61,041 bases of DNA from Gammaproteobacteria bacterium (GCA_018825965.1 JAHKAA010000022.1:1-61041), one strand, 5' to 3'; counted from the first letter of the stretch, positions 22,589 to 36,643 are shown. The notes: generated by a model not told the origin, from the sequence alone. Numbers and translations: made by a program.

Positions 22589-22598
22589 TTTTGGAGAT

Positions 22599-23963
22599 AT
22601 GGTGTATCAGTCCGTTTGGAAAAATTGCCTCGAAGCGCTCCAGGCCGAGCTACCAGCTCGTGATTTTGGAACCTGGATCCGTCCATTACAAGCTGACAGC
22701 TCGCATGACGCACTGACTTTGTATGCGCCTAACCGCTTTGTGTTGGATTGGGTGCGTGACAAATACCTGAACCGGATCAATGAACTGATCCAGGGCTACT
22801 GTGGCGATCATGCGCCACGTTTACGCTTTGATGTAGGTTCAACCCAAAAGCCTTTGGCCGCCCCTGTGAATCAATTGCCACGAATTGCACCAGCTGCAGC
22901 TCCGGTGGCCGCTATGCCTGAGCCAGCGCCAAAAACTATAGTGAACAGCAACGTTAATGCGAAACACAACTTCGATAACTTTGTTGAAGGTAAATCGAAC
23001 CAGTTAGCGCGTGCTGCTGCCAAGCAAGTAGCCGATAATCCGGGCACGGCTTATAACCCGCTGTTTTTATATGGCGGTACGGGTTTAGGTAAAACTCACT
23101 TATTGCATGCGGTAGGTAATGGCATTCTGGCGAAAAAACCAGATGCCAAAGTGATTTACATGCACTCAGAACGTTTTGTACAGGATATGGTAAAAGCCTT
23201 ACAAAACAATGCGATAGAAGAGTTTAAGCGCTATTACCGTTCTGTAGACGCACTGCTTATCGATGATATTCAGTTTTTCGCGAAAAAAGACCGTTCGCAG
23301 GAAGAGTTTTTCCATACCTTTAACGCCTTGCTTGAAGGTAACCAGCAGATCATTTTAACCAGCGATCGTTATCCAAAAGAAATCGACGGCGTGGAAGAAC
23401 GCTTAAAAAGTCGTTTCGGCTGGGGTTTAACTATAGCCATCGAACCACCAGAGCTGGAAACCCGGGTTGCGATCCTGATGCGTAAAGCGCAGGAGATCAA
23501 TATTCGTCTGCCGGAAGAAGTGGCTTTTTTTGTCGCTAAACGTCTTCGCTCTAATGTGCGTGAATTAGAAGGGGCGTTAAACCGTATTTCTGCCAACGCC
23601 AACTTTACTGGCCGTCCTATTACCATCGATTTTGTGCGTGAAGCATTACGCGATATGCTGGCGTTACAAGACAAGTTAGTGACTATCGAAAATATTCAGA
23701 AAACTGTGGCCGAGTATTACAAAATACGGGTGGCGGATTTATTGTCAAAACGCCGCAGTCGTTCAGTCGCCCGTCCCCGTCAAATGGCGATGGCTTTGGC
23801 GAAAGAACTGACCAACCACAGCTTGCCGGAAATTGGTGACGCTTTTGGTGGCCGTGACCACACCACAGTTTTACATGCGTGTCGTAAAATCGAATCGTTA
23901 AAAGAAGAGACGCATGAAATTAAAGAAGATTTCCAAAACTTAATTCGAACATTGTCTTCATAA
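22599..23963 (+). CDS. dnaA: Chromosomal replication initiator DnaA
   Basis: DnaA (454 residues) binds DnaA boxes and melts oriC. Domain I ([21 protein letters not shown]), a short proline- and alanine-rich domain II (about 85-115), AAA+ domain III with GGTGLGKT at 159-166 and LLIDDIQFF at 219-227, and a domain IV helix-turn-helix ending [18 protein letters not shown] are intact. GGAG precedes the ATG. It begins the dnaA-dnaN-recF-gyrB cluster and lies about 10.5 kb from its oriC. Confidence 0.98.
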   Translation: MVYQSVWKNCLEALQAELPARDFGTWIRPLQADSSHDALTLYAPNRFVLDWVRDKYLNRINELIQGYCGDHAPRLRFDVGSTQKPLAAPVNQLPRIAPAAAPVAAMPEPAPKTIVNSNVNAKHNFDNFVEGKSNQLARAAAKQVADNPGTAYNPLFLYGGTGLGKTHLLHAVGNGILAKKPDAKVIYMHSERFVQDMVKALQNNAIEEFKRYYRSVDALLIDDIQFFAKKDRSQEEFFHTFNALLEGNQQIILTSDRYPKEIDGVEERLKSRFGWGLTIAIEPPELETRVAILMRKAQEINIRLPEEVAFFVAKRLRSNVRELEGALNRISANANFTGRPITIDFVREALRDMLALQDKLVTIENIQKTVAEYYKIRVADLLSKRRSRSVARPRQMAMALAKELTNHSLPEIGDAFGGRDHTTVLHACRKIESLKEETHEIKEDFQNLIRTLSS

Positions 23964-23975
23964 TAGGGAATGGTG

Positions 23976-25085
23976 ATGCAATTTACTATTGAACGCGACG
24001 CTCTGCTCAAACCCTTACAAATGGTGTCAGGTGCTATTGAACGGCGCCATACTTTACCTATTTTGTCGAATGTATTAATTGAAGCGCGCGAAGACGGTCA
24101 GCTTATTCTGACTGGTACCGACTTAGAAATCGAACTGGTGGCCATGTCACCTGTTCAGCAACTGATCAGTCCTGGCCGTATTACTGTGCCGGCGAAAAAG
24201 ATCCTGGATATTTGCCGCAGCTTACCCGACACCTCTTTATTAAGTGTCACAGTGCAGGGTGATAACTGTGTGGTCAGCACTGGTAAAAGTAAATTTACTT
24301 TATCGACTTTAAGCGCCAACGATTATCCAAATTTAGAAAGCTGGCAAGGCGAGGTCGACTTACAGTTGCCACGCAGCCAGTTGCGTCATTTGTTAGACGA
24401 CACTGCATTTTCAATGGCGAACCAGGATGTGCGTTATTACCTGAACGGTTTGTTATTTGAAGTAGATAACGGCACTTTACGCTCTGTAGCAACAGACGGT
24501 CACCGTCTGGCGATGAGTTCTATTGAACTGGCTGCTACTGCAGGTCATCAAAAACAAATCATTATTCCGCGCAAAGGTGTGTTGGAAGTGATGCGTTTGT
24601 TAATAGCCGATGATCAGCTGGTGACTTTAAGCTTAGGCCAAAACCATATTCGTTTAACCGACACTCAGTTCAGCTTCAGCTGTAAATTGATTGATGGCCG
24701 TTTCCCTGATTATCGCCGTGTATTGCCACGCAACAGCACTAAGCTGGTGACAGCACACCGCGATGTATTAAAAGATTCCTGTGTTCGCGCTTCTATTTTG
24801 TCGAACGAAAAATACCGTGGTGTACGTTTTACTTTGAGTTCAGGCGAGCTGCAAATAGTGGCCAATAACCCTGAACACGAACAAGCGGAAGAAACCATAG
24901 AAGTGGAATACCAGGGCGATACGCTGGAAATTGGTTTTAACGTGGGCTACTTGCTTGACGTACTGAATACCTTATCAACCGACCTGGTCGTGCTGCATTT
25001 AAGTGACGGTAACTCCAGTGCGCTGATTGAAGGTGTAGCAGGTAAGTCAGGCGCCATGTACGTTGTGATGCCAATGCGTTTATAG
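23976..25085 (+). CDS. dnaN: DNA polymerase III beta clamp
   Basis: Sliding clamp (369 residues) that tethers polymerase III to DNA; three repeated clamp folds are expected from the length. MQFTIERDALLKPLQMVSGAIERRHTLPIL and the C terminus AMYVVMPMRL are family standards. I chose the ATG at 23976, with AGGGA 6 nt upstream; an ATG two codons earlier abuts that site. It follows dnaA by 12 nt and recF follows after 3 nt. Confidence 0.97.
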   Translation: MQFTIERDALLKPLQMVSGAIERRHTLPILSNVLIEAREDGQLILTGTDLEIELVAMSPVQQLISPGRITVPAKKILDICRSLPDTSLLSVTVQGDNCVVSTGKSKFTLSTLSANDYPNLESWQGEVDLQLPRSQLRHLLDDTAFSMANQDVRYYLNGLLFEVDNGTLRSVATDGHRLAMSSIELAATAGHQKQIIIPRKGVLEVMRLLIADDQLVTLSLGQNHIRLTDTQFSFSCKLIDGRFPDYRRVLPRNSTKLVTAHRDVLKDSCVRASILSNEKYRGVRFTLSSGELQIVANNPEHEQAEETIEVEYQGDTLEIGFNVGYLLDVLNTLSTDLVVLHLSDGNSSALIEGVAGKSGAMYVVMPMRL

Positions 25086-25088
25086 TGA

Positions 25089-28612
<3,524 letters not shown>

Positions 28613-28637
28613 CTTTGTTGGTACGCTAACAAATGCT

Positions 28638-28669
28638 AAAAAAGCAGGCTGAGTTAAGCCTGCTTTTTT
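28638..28669 (+). terminator. Terminator after gyrB
   Basis: AAAAAGCAGGCT/AGCCTGCTTTTTT, a long stem around a GAGTTA loop with a T tract. Its near-symmetry makes it potentially bidirectional. Confidence 0.92.
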
Positions 28670-28706
28670 ATGTGCTTCGAGTTGTGGAACTTACATATCG
28701 GATTAG

Positions 28707-28733
28707 TTGCAATAATTGGTCAGAAATTATAAC
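28707..28733 (+). promoter_or_regulatory. Weak candidate promoter of the defence pair
   Basis: TTGCAA (28707-28712) and TATAAC (28728-28733), spaced by a short 15 bp, 36 nt before the nuclease start. Confidence 0.3.
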
Positions 28734-28768
28734 GTTAGGAACGTAGATGATTTTATAGGGACATACCT

Positions 28769-30397
28769 TTGCGTATTGAAAAAGTAAACATTGAAAACTA
28801 CAAATGTTACGAGGGTAAGTTTTCAATAACTTTCAACGCTGGCGTTAATATAATTGTCGGTGACAATGAAGCTGGCAAGTCGACGATTCTTGAAGCTATA
28901 AATTTAGCGCTGACAGGGGTGATAAATGGGCGCTATTTAAAGAATGAACTCAGCCAGTACTTATTTAATTATAAAGTTGTGGAAAGTTATCTATCAGATT
29001 TGAAAAACGGAGCGAACCCTCAGCTACCGAGTATAACGATCGAGGTATTTTTTTCAGATGCTAATTTCCCACTCTTTGAAGGCAATGGTAATCAAAATAA
29101 AGAGAAGGCTCACGGTGTAGTATTTAAAATTGAGTTTGATGAATCATATAAAGCCGAATATCAGATGATTATGGCTAATGGCGGCCAACACCTGACAACC
29201 TTACCCATCGAGTACTACAAAGTCAGCTGGAGTTCCTTCGCTCGCGAAACAGTGACAAGCAGAACTATACCTATTAAATCAGTTCTAATTGATTCCACCT
29301 CTGCAAAATACCAAAATGGTTCTGACGTATATATTTCTCGCATAATAAAAAACGATTTAGAGGATTTAGAAAGAGTTCGTTTATCGCAAGCCTATCGAAA
29401 GATGAAAGACCAGTTCATCGAAGATGATGCGGTTAAGGCTATTAATACCAAAATTACTGCCAAAGCTAAAATCTCTGAAAAGACGTTGAATGTGTCTGTT
29501 GATCTGTCTACGCAAAACTCATGGGAAACCGCTCTCATGACTTACCTGGATAACGTGCCTTTTCATCAAATTGGTAAAGGTGAGCAATGTATTATTAAAA
29601 CGAACTTGGCCCTTGGACACCAGCGTAATCAGGAAGCAAATCTAGTTTTGATTGAAGAACCGGAGAATCACCTCTCTCATACTAAGCTGAATCAACTTAT
29701 CAAAACAGTAAGTGATAGCTGTATAGGTAAGCAGGTCATCATTTCAACGCATAGTAGCTACGTAGCCAATAAGCTTGGTCTGGAAAACCTCATATTATTA
29801 AACGATCGAAAAGTTGTACGATTGGATGACTTAGATCCAACAACATTCGATTTTTTTAAAAAGCTTCCAGGATATCAAACATTAAGGATTTTGCTTTGCA
29901 AGAAAGCCGTTCTTGTTGAGGGTGATTCTGATGAACTGATTTTCCAAAAGTGCTACATGGAGTCAAATGATGCGCGACTACCCATCGAAGATGGGATTGA
30001 CGTTATATCGGTAAAGCTTACTTTTAAACGATTTTTAGATATAGCCATAAAGATAAAACAACCTGTAGCGGTCATTACCGATAATGATGGAGATTATGAC
30101 TCAAAAATAACTAAGAAATATGAGGATTATTCGGGGTATCAGTGCGTGAAAATATTTGCAGACTCACGAAATGAATTGAACACACTTGAGCCGCAATTTG
30201 TAAGTGTAAACTCACAAAATCTAAAGTTACTTCGCGAAGTATTAGAGCTGGATGACAAACACTATGATACTGCAGAGAAAATTGTAGGACACATGGTAAA
30301 CAACAAAACCTCATGGGCATTAAAGGTGTTTGAGTCGAAAAAGTCGTTACTTTACCCTGACTATATTCAACGTGCGATTAAGTGGTGCAATGAATAA
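28769..30397 (+). CDS. gajA: OLD-family ATPase/TOPRIM nuclease (Gabija GajA-like)
   Basis: A 542-residue OLD-family protein. The ABC-type ATPase has Walker A GDNEAGKST at 31-39, Walker B LVLIEEPENH at 292-301 and the switch histidine in STHSS at 326-330. The TOPRIM nuclease has Glu384 (VEGDSDEL) and Asp438/Asp440 (TDNDGD). Class 2 OLD proteins encoded beside a UvrD-like helicase are Gabija GajA, a nicking nuclease activated when phage depletes nucleotides. The start is a TTG with AGGGA 7 nt upstream. Its stop overlaps the helicase start by 8 nt. Its AT-richer sequence than neighbouring gyrB and glyQ suggests transfer. Confidence 0.87.
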   Translation: MRIEKVNIENYKCYEGKFSITFNAGVNIIVGDNEAGKSTILEAINLALTGVINGRYLKNELSQYLFNYKVVESYLSDLKNGANPQLPSITIEVFFSDANFPLFEGNGNQNKEKAHGVVFKIEFDESYKAEYQMIMANGGQHLTTLPIEYYKVSWSSFARETVTSRTIPIKSVLIDSTSAKYQNGSDVYISRIIKNDLEDLERVRLSQAYRKMKDQFIEDDAVKAINTKITAKAKISEKTLNVSVDLSTQNSWETALMTYLDNVPFHQIGKGEQCIIKTNLALGHQRNQEANLVLIEEPENHLSHTKLNQLIKTVSDSCIGKQVIISTHSSYVANKLGLENLILLNDRKVVRLDDLDPTTFDFFKKLPGYQTLRILLCKKAVLVEGDSDELIFQKCYMESNDARLPIEDGIDVISVKLTFKRFLDIAIKIKQPVAVITDNDGDYDSKITKKYEDYSGYQCVKIFADSRNELNTLEPQFVSVNSQNLKLLREVLELDDKHYDTAEKIVGHMVNNKTSWALKVFESKKSLLYPDYIQRAIKWCNE

Positions 30398-31559
30398 TAA
30401 TCGGCTTCTCATTGCCGCTGCAGGCGCGGGGAAAACAACGTACTTAATAGAGCAAGCTCTCGCCTTGGCTCCAGAAACAGTATTGATCACAACTTTTACC
30501 GAGGCTAACGAACGAGAAATCCGCTCAAGATTCGTAGCTAAAGTGGGCTACGTCCCAAGTAACGTTACCATCAAAACTTGGTTCGCATTTCTATTGCAGG
30601 ACGGGGTTAGGCCTTTCCAGAGTGTCTTGTGTGAGGAATTACATGACAAAACGATAGGCTTCATTCTAACTAGCGATAAATCTGGAAAAAGGTTCGATGG
30701 CAACGGAAAACCATTACTATTCCAAAATCGTCCGCTCTACTGGGGCGAGAAGGATTTCTTAAAACACTACTTTACCGAAAGTCTTAAAATATACTCTGAC
30801 AAAATTGCGAAGTTCGTATGTGAAACCGAAGCAAAATCTAATGGTGCTGTTGTTTCAAGGGTGGCGCGCGCATTTAAGAATATATTCATAGATGAAGTGC
30901 AGGATTTAGCTGGTTATGACCTTGAATTATTAAAGTTGTTTTTTAAATCAGATGCCAAGCTAGTCCTCGTAGGTGATCCAAGGCAAGTTACCTACCTAAC
31001 ACATAACACACCGAAGTTCGGTAAGTATGCTGAAGGAAAAATCAAAGATTTTGTTGAAATTGAACTTGGCAAAAAGATAACTTGTATTGTCGACACGGAG
31101 ACTTTATCTGCATCTCACCGGAACCACCGATTAATCTGTGAGTTTTCATCAAAACTATATCCTAATCTCCCAAAAGCAATTTCTTGTTCATGCGTGCAGT
31201 GTAATAAGGATGATCCTCATAATGGAATATTCCTAATAAAGCCTCAGCAAGTGGAAGAGTACTTAGAACAGTATCGACCTTTACAGTTAAGATGGAATTC
31301 TGCAGCCAAAGTGAACAAAGCTTTTGAAGCCATGAATTTAGGAGAATCAAAGGGACTAACCGTAAATCGAGTATTGATCTACCCGACCAAAGACATGCTG
31401 TCTTGGCTAAGGAATCATAATTTTAATTTAAAGAATGATGCCAGAGCTAAACTCTACGTGGGCCTTACTAGGTCTAGATACAGTTCTGCCATTGTTGCTG
31501 ATTATGCTGACAATGAAGAATTCGACGGAGTATTAAAATATAACAGCCAAAAAATCTAA
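30390..31559 (+). CDS. gajB: UvrD-like helicase (Gabija GajB-like)
   Basis: Superfamily 1 helicase-like protein of 389 residues. Motif I AAGAGKT is at 10-16, motif II IDEVQD at 167-172, GDPRQ at 195-199, SHRNH at 242-246, a GESKGLTV motif V at 318-325 and the motif VI KLYVGLTRSR at 354-363. It is shorter than the typical GajB of about 490 residues, chiefly lacking large 1B/2B insertions. The ATG at 30390 overlaps the end of the nuclease gene, the arrangement expected of coupled Gabija genes; an upstream open frame is shadow. No terminator is obvious after it. Confidence 0.85.
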   Translation: MNNNRLLIAAAGAGKTTYLIEQALALAPETVLITTFTEANEREIRSRFVAKVGYVPSNVTIKTWFAFLLQDGVRPFQSVLCEELHDKTIGFILTSDKSGKRFDGNGKPLLFQNRPLYWGEKDFLKHYFTESLKIYSDKIAKFVCETEAKSNGAVVSRVARAFKNIFIDEVQDLAGYDLELLKLFFKSDAKLVLVGDPRQVTYLTHNTPKFGKYAEGKIKDFVEIELGKKITCIVDTETLSASHRNHRLICEFSSKLYPNLPKAISCSCVQCNKDDPHNGIFLIKPQQVEEYLEQYRPLQLRWNSAAKVNKAFEAMNLGESKGLTVNRVLIYPTKDMLSWLRNHNFNLKNDARAKLYVGLTRSRYSSAIVADYADNEEFDGVLKYNSQKI

Positions 31560-31747
31560 ATCTAGCTGTTGTAGTTTAGTCTTTGTGATTGGGTGATTTT
31601 AACGAAACTAGATATTTTGCTTTGTTCGACTAAATGACTCCTCTTATAAGAAAAACTAAAAAACCCATAAAAAACGCGGCTTAGCGCTACAGTTCAGCGG
31701 CGCAAATAGGTATACTTTTCAGTCATTTTTACCAGCAGGTCAGGCTA

Positions 31748-32680
31748 ATGCAAAAGTACGATATGAAGACCTTCCAGGGGTTGATCCTGGCATTACAAGA
31801 TTATTGGGCACGCCAGGGCTGCGTTATTGTTCAGCCGCTGGATATGGAAGTAGGGGCCGGTACTTTCCATCCTATGACTTTTTTACGTTCTTTAGGCCCA
31901 GAGCCGACCAACGTGGCTTATGTGCAGCCTTGCCGCCGTCCTACCGATGGCCGTTACGGTGAAAACCCAAACCGTCTGCAGCATTACTATCAGTTTCAGG
32001 TGATCTTAAAGCCGTCACCAGCCAATATTCAGGAGCTGTATTTAGGTTCCTTACGTGAACTGGGTATTGATACTCTGGTGCACGATATACGTTTTGTCGA
32101 AGACAACTGGGAATCGCCAACACTGGGCGCCTGGGGTCTGGGTTGGGAAGTGTGGTTAAACGGCATGGAAGTGACTCAGTTCACTTATTTCCAGCAAGTA
32201 GGTGGCTTAGAGTGCCGTCCTGTTACAGGCGAAATTACCTATGGTTTAGAGCGTCTGGCGATGTACATCCAGGGCGTGGACAGTATTTATGATCTGGTAT
32301 GGGCTGACGGTCCTTTAGGCCGTGTCACTTATGGTGATGTGTTCCACCAGAACGAAGTAGAGCAGTCCACTTACAACTTTGAATATGCAGACGTGCCAGC
32401 GCTGTTCACTTACTTCGACCAGTGTGAAGCGGAAAGTCAGAAGCTGATTGAAGCAGGTTTGGCTTTGCCGGCTTATGAAAAAGTAATGAAAGCCTCACAT
32501 GCGTTTAATTTACTGGATGCCCGTCACGCCATTTCTGTGACCGAGCGTCAGCGTTATATTCTGCGGGTTCGTACCCTGGCCAAAGCCTGTGCTGAAGCCT
32601 ATTTCGCTGCGCGGGAAAAGTTAGGTTTTCCCCTATGTAGTGATAGCAAGCGCCGCAACCAGTCAACGCAGGAGGCATAA
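31748..32680 (+). CDS. glyQ: Glycyl-tRNA synthetase alpha subunit
   Basis: Alpha chain (310 residues) of the tetrameric bacterial glycyl-tRNA synthetase; it holds the class II catalytic site. The start [20 protein letters not shown] and the segment [23 protein letters not shown] are diagnostic. It ends at 32680, overlapping the glyS ATG by one base (TAATG), so the pair is translationally coupled. The gap from the defence gene is 188 nt and shows nothing else. Confidence 0.97.
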   Translation: MQKYDMKTFQGLILALQDYWARQGCVIVQPLDMEVGAGTFHPMTFLRSLGPEPTNVAYVQPCRRPTDGRYGENPNRLQHYYQFQVILKPSPANIQELYLGSLRELGIDTLVHDIRFVEDNWESPTLGAWGLGWEVWLNGMEVTQFTYFQQVGGLECRPVTGEITYGLERLAMYIQGVDSIYDLVWADGPLGRVTYGDVFHQNEVEQSTYNFEYADVPALFTYFDQCEAESQKLIEAGLALPAYEKVMKASHAFNLLDARHAISVTERQRYILRVRTLAKACAEAYFAAREKLGFPLCSDSKRRNQSTQEA

Positions 32681-34737
32681 TGTCTGTGCAAGATTTTTTC
32701 GTAGAAATTGGTACCGAAGAGTTACCACCAAAAGCATTAAAAACTCTGGCGACCGCCTTTGCTGACAATATCACTGAAGAACTGGCCAAGCAGAACCTGA
32801 ACCATTCTGACGTCAGCTGGTATGCAGCGCCACGCCGTTTAGCAGTTCGTGTCAATCAACTGGCGTTGCAACAGCAAGACAAAGTGGTAGAAAAACGTGG
32901 CCCGGCTTTGGCTGCTGCTTTTGATGCCGAAGGTCAACCAACCAAAGCCGCTGCTGCCTGGGCTGCATCAAACGGTATTACAGCTGATCAGGCTGAACGT
33001 TTAGAAACGGACAAAGGCGCCTGGCTTATTCATAAAGCCCTGATTAAAGGCGAAAGCACAGCTTCTTTATTACCAGCTGTGATCACTACTGCTTTAGCTA
33101 AGTTGCCCATTGCCAAGCCAATGCGCTGGGGCAATTCAACGGCCGAATTCATCCGCCCTGTACACACTGTCACCTTGTTATTAGGTGACGACGTAGTGCC
33201 TGCTACTATTTTGGGCAAAGAGTCGGGCCGTGTTAGCTATGGCCACCGTTTCCATGCACCAGCTTTGGTCGAAATCAAAAATGCCGATGCCTACTTAAGC
33301 ACGCTGGAACAGTCTTATGTCATTGCCGACTTTGCCAAACGTAAAGCTATTATTGCTGAGAACGTGGCAGCTCAGGCGAAAGCTTTAAACGGCGTAGCAT
33401 TGATGGATGATGCCCTGCTTGAAGAAGTGGCCTCTTTAGTGGAATGGCCTGTTGTGCTGGTCGGTTCTTTTGAAGAACGTTTCCTGCAGGTTCCTGCTGA
33501 GCCGTTAATCTCTACCATGAAAGACAACCAGAAGTATTTCCCGCTGGTTGATAACAATGGCAAGTTACTGAATAAATTCATTTTTGTGGCCAACATTGCC
33601 AGCAAAGACCCAAGCCAGATTATCTCTGGTAACGAAAAAGTAGTGCGCCCACGTTTATCTGACGCTCAGTTCTTTTTTGTCACAGACGCCAAAACAAAAC
33701 TGGTGGATCGTCTGCCTGCCTTAAGCACTGTATTGTTCCAGCAAAAGCTGGGTACTTTATTAGAGAAATCAGAGCGTATCGCCAAAGTAGCAGCTTTTAT
33801 TGCCGGTAAAATTGGTGCTGATGTTACTCATGCAGAACGCGCTGGTTTGTTATCGAAAACCGACTTAATGACCAATATGGTCGGCGAGTTCCCTGAAGTG
33901 CAGGGTGTGATGGGTATGCATTATGCCCGCCTTGACGGTGAGCCGGAAGCTGTGGCTGTAGCGCTGAACGAGCAATACAAACCACGTTTCGCCGGTGACA
34001 GCCTGCCAAGCCAGCTCGAAGCTTGTGCTGTGGCCATCGCCGATAAAATGGATTCGCTGGTGGGTATCTTTGGTATAGGTCAGGCGCCAAAAGGCGACAA
34101 AGACCCGTTCGCTTTACGCCGCGCTGCCATTGGTGCGCTGCGTATTATGGTGGAAAAACAGTTACCACTGGATCTGATTGAACTGATTGAATTCAGCAAA
34201 ACCACTTTCGGCGACAAGCTGACTCAAGCCAGCGTATCAGACGAAGTACTGGACTTTATGCTGGGCCGTTTCCGCGCCTGGTACGAAGGCGAAGGTTTTG
34301 GTGTAGACGTGATCCAGGCCGTATTAGCCCGCCGTCCAACCAATCCGGCCGACTTCGACCGTCGTGTCAAAGCCGTCGCTGAATTCCGTGAACTGGACGC
34401 CGCTTTAGCTTTAGCTGCCGCCAATAAGCGGGTAGCGAACATTCTGGCCAAAGTGACTGAAGCTATTCCACAAAGCATCAATAGCGCTCTGCTGAGCGAA
34501 GACGCCGAACAAGCTCTGTACAAGGCCATAGTGGCAGAACAGGCCTATCAGGCGACTGTAAGCAGCTACGCTGAGGGTTTAAGCCATCTGGCCGCCATGC
34601 GCGATGTAGTCGATCAGTTCTTCGACAAAGTCATGGTCAACGCCGACGATGCAGCAGTACGCTTAAACCGTCAGGCCTTGTTACAGCAATTACGTGAATT
34701 ATTCCTGCGCGTAGCGGATATTTCTGTATTGCAGTGA
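32680..34737 (+). CDS. glyS: Glycyl-tRNA synthetase beta subunit
   Basis: Beta chain (685 residues) that recognises tRNA-Gly and contributes to the active complex. [24 protein letters not shown] is the usual start and [15 protein letters not shown] is a family signature. Length is close to the E. coli protein. A hairpin terminator follows 20 nt past the stop. Confidence 0.97.
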   Translation: MSVQDFFVEIGTEELPPKALKTLATAFADNITEELAKQNLNHSDVSWYAAPRRLAVRVNQLALQQQDKVVEKRGPALAAAFDAEGQPTKAAAAWAASNGITADQAERLETDKGAWLIHKALIKGESTASLLPAVITTALAKLPIAKPMRWGNSTAEFIRPVHTVTLLLGDDVVPATILGKESGRVSYGHRFHAPALVEIKNADAYLSTLEQSYVIADFAKRKAIIAENVAAQAKALNGVALMDDALLEEVASLVEWPVVLVGSFEERFLQVPAEPLISTMKDNQKYFPLVDNNGKLLNKFIFVANIASKDPSQIISGNEKVVRPRLSDAQFFFVTDAKTKLVDRLPALSTVLFQQKLGTLLEKSERIAKVAAFIAGKIGADVTHAERAGLLSKTDLMTNMVGEFPEVQGVMGMHYARLDGEPEAVAVALNEQYKPRFAGDSLPSQLEACAVAIADKMDSLVGIFGIGQAPKGDKDPFALRRAAIGALRIMVEKQLPLDLIELIEFSKTTFGDKLTQASVSDEVLDFMLGRFRAWYEGEGFGVDVIQAVLARRPTNPADFDRRVKAVAEFRELDAALALAAANKRVANILAKVTEAIPQSINSALLSEDAEQALYKAIVAEQAYQATVSSYAEGLSHLAAMRDVVDQFFDKVMVNADDAAVRLNRQALLQQLRELFLRVADISVLQ

Positions 34738-34756
34738 TTTTTTACTAAGAAGACAG

Positions 34757-34788
34757 ATAAGGCCAGGGTTTACGCTGGCCTTATTTTT
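34757..34788 (+). terminator. Terminator after glyS
   Basis: ATAAGGCCAG/CTGGCCTTAT, a 10-bp perfect stem, followed by TTTTT. It may also end the convergent 538-codon gene. Confidence 0.9.
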
Positions 34789-34797
34789 AAAATGGTA

Positions 34798-36414
34798 CTA
34801 AACCAATAAATTTGGCTGTGCCTGTAATAGCTCAGACTTTAGTTCGTAATACGCCCTTATGAAGGCTCTTATTCCTTCGTCACTATTTTTGTTTCGCCAA
34901 TAGTTTTTACTTGTATTTAAGGCATGGCCAAGATTTTCTCGCCCTGATTCAAGGCTAGAACGCAAATGTGATGATTCACGAAAAGAGCGCTTCACTCCAA
35001 CACTTTTAGCATATTTTTCAATGTATTGAATCATTGCAAAACACTCAGTTATATGACTCTTTTCTGCATCGACAACAAACGAAATGAAATCAGAAATACT
35101 GCGATTCGCTGCTTTGCAGATTATTGCGATGGCTTCAAAGTGGTCGATACTGATGAACATTAATTTTTCTTGGTTAATAGAGCCAGAAGTACTGTCATTG
35201 TATTTCATTGATTTATCTTCGCCTAAGTAAGCTGTTAGTTTGCTTAGATTTCGAATGTAGAAGTCTTGATGAGTAACGATGACAGAGTAACGATGGTCAA
35301 TATCAGGAAGGTTGGCGTAATCCAATTTCTCCAAGTTTTTAATAGTTTCACCAACTTGCTGAACGCCTTTGAGCATATTTGCTTTTATACGATCTGCTAT
35401 GTGTAATGGATTATCACTTGAAAGAACATTGGGTTGTGGCTCAGCGCACTTAGCATCTATCAGAATGATGTTATTACCTTCGTGAAGTAGAAAGTCAACG
35501 CATTTTCCTGAGACATTTTTTGAAGCATAGATTGCCTGAATTTCAGTTTCTCTCATGATCGAAGGATTTAGATTCTTTAGTATGTCACTAACGTATTCTT
35601 CAAAAGCTACGGTAAATTTGTTCTTAAACCTTTCTGGATCCGAAGATTTTAAACGCCTCAGAACGAATTCACATACACCCTTTGACAAGACGTAGGAGTG
35701 CGGCGTAGATAGACCTTTAGGTAAAAATAAAAAAGGACGTTTTAGGCTTGCCGGCTCGCAAAAGTATTCGTATTTAAACAATTTTCTATCGCTCGGTTTC
35801 TCATATAGTCTCTTAAGCTCAGGTAGTGTTCCGCCAAGGTTCTTAAAAAATTTAGATAATTGATCAATGCTATATCCCGGATAAAGCTCTTCAATAATAT
35901 TTTCATAAGGTATTACACTTGTTTGCTTATTTATAAAAATATGGTGAGTCCAAATAGCAAGTGCGAAGTAATCGATAAGCTTAAGCCCGGTGATCGATTC
36001 AAAATCTTGTACCAGGGTTTCTGTCTTACCAGATCTAAATAGAATGTTATGTAGACGAAACATGAAAAGAAGATGTTCACTCTTAGGTCTTTGAAACTCT
36101 AGCTGTTGGATCATCATCGCTCTTAACGGCAACTCGTAAGATTCAGCTGATATATCGGAAGCGTAAGACTGAAGATTCCATATCTTATTTAATATCTTGT
36201 CCATAGAAGCACGATCTATCTTAATGGCTTCTTGTGTTGGCTGTAATTCCAGAGTCCAGTCTAATGCTAAACACAAAAGCCATGCCCGTCTCATGCCTTC
36301 ATGTTCAATTGGTGTTTTATCGTGTAATGCATTTAACAGTTCGTTTACTACTGAAGCAGTTGTGTACTTTGAAAGATCGGCTCTTATTCTTCTTGCCTTA
36401 TTTTCGTAACTCAT
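34798..36414 (-). CDS. Unidentified protein with PD-(D/E)XK nuclease signature
   Basis: A 538-residue protein I do not recognise as a named family. The likely catalytic core is in the middle: Glu272/Glu273 (FEEYVSDIL), Asp307 (CVDFLL), then Asp320-x-Lys322 (LIDAKC), and Gln352-Gln353 in a following helix, the layout of a PD-(D/E)XK nuclease. The first 250 residues look helical and hydrophobic in patches, without clear membrane spans. The gene is AT-rich compared with glyS and tusA on either side, has a weak ribosome site and stands alone. Its setting and fold suggest a single-gene defence nuclease, but this is inference. Confidence 0.7.
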   Translation of the reverse strand: MSYENKARRIRADLSKYTTASVVNELLNALHDKTPIEHEGMRRAWLLCLALDWTLELQPTQEAIKIDRASMDKILNKIWNLQSYASDISAESYELPLRAMMIQQLEFQRPKSEHLLFMFRLHNILFRSGKTETLVQDFESITGLKLIDYFALAIWTHHIFINKQTSVIPYENIIEELYPGYSIDQLSKFFKNLGGTLPELKRLYEKPSDRKLFKYEYFCEPASLKRPFLFLPKGLSTPHSYVLSKGVCEFVLRRLKSSDPERFKNKFTVAFEEYVSDILKNLNPSIMRETEIQAIYASKNVSGKCVDFLLHEGNNIILIDAKCAEPQPNVLSSDNPLHIADRIKANMLKGVQQVGETIKNLEKLDYANLPDIDHRYSVIVTHQDFYIRNLSKLTAYLGEDKSMKYNDSTSGSINQEKLMFISIDHFEAIAIICKAANRSISDFISFVVDAEKSHITECFAMIQYIEKYAKSVGVKRSFRESSHLRSSLESGRENLGHALNTSKNYWRNKNSDEGIRAFIRAYYELKSELLQAQPNLLV

Positions 36415-36438
36415 ATGTTTACCATAGAAAATTTTTAA

Positions 36439-36643
36439 TTATTGATTCAACCACTTCCTAAACAACGCTGTCCTGGTTTTACTGCTGATGGCAGGTTCTC
36501 TATTGCAGCTGAGTGCTACTGCCACTGACTCTTTGTTGTAAGGCGCTACCTGCAAAATACTGCTGATATGCTGGATATCGCTGTGGTTCAGCCGGAAGAA
36601 TTCACTGGGGTCGAGCTGGGTTTCTATATCGCCTAAATTGGCT
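36439..36643 (-). pseudogene. Remnant of a LytTR DNA-binding domain
   Basis: A frame ending at 36439 reads NLGDIETQLDPSEFFRLNHS, continues through about 45 further residues and ends FRKWLNQ-stop. The LDP..FFRLN segment and the closing FRKWL are hallmarks of the LytTR domain of AlgR/LytR-type response regulators. The receiver domain is missing; a stop lies in frame just upstream, and the frame abuts an IS3-like start. It is a leftover, not a gene. Confidence 0.6.

Noticed and set aside
30330..30389. Upstream extension of the Gabija-like helicase
   Set aside because: It reads the end of the nuclease gene in another frame; the helicase family starts at the ATG 30390 just before the GAGKT motif.
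28613..31747. Integrase or tRNA attachment site around the defence pair
   Set aside because: None was found; the flanks are the gyrB terminator and the glyQ leader.
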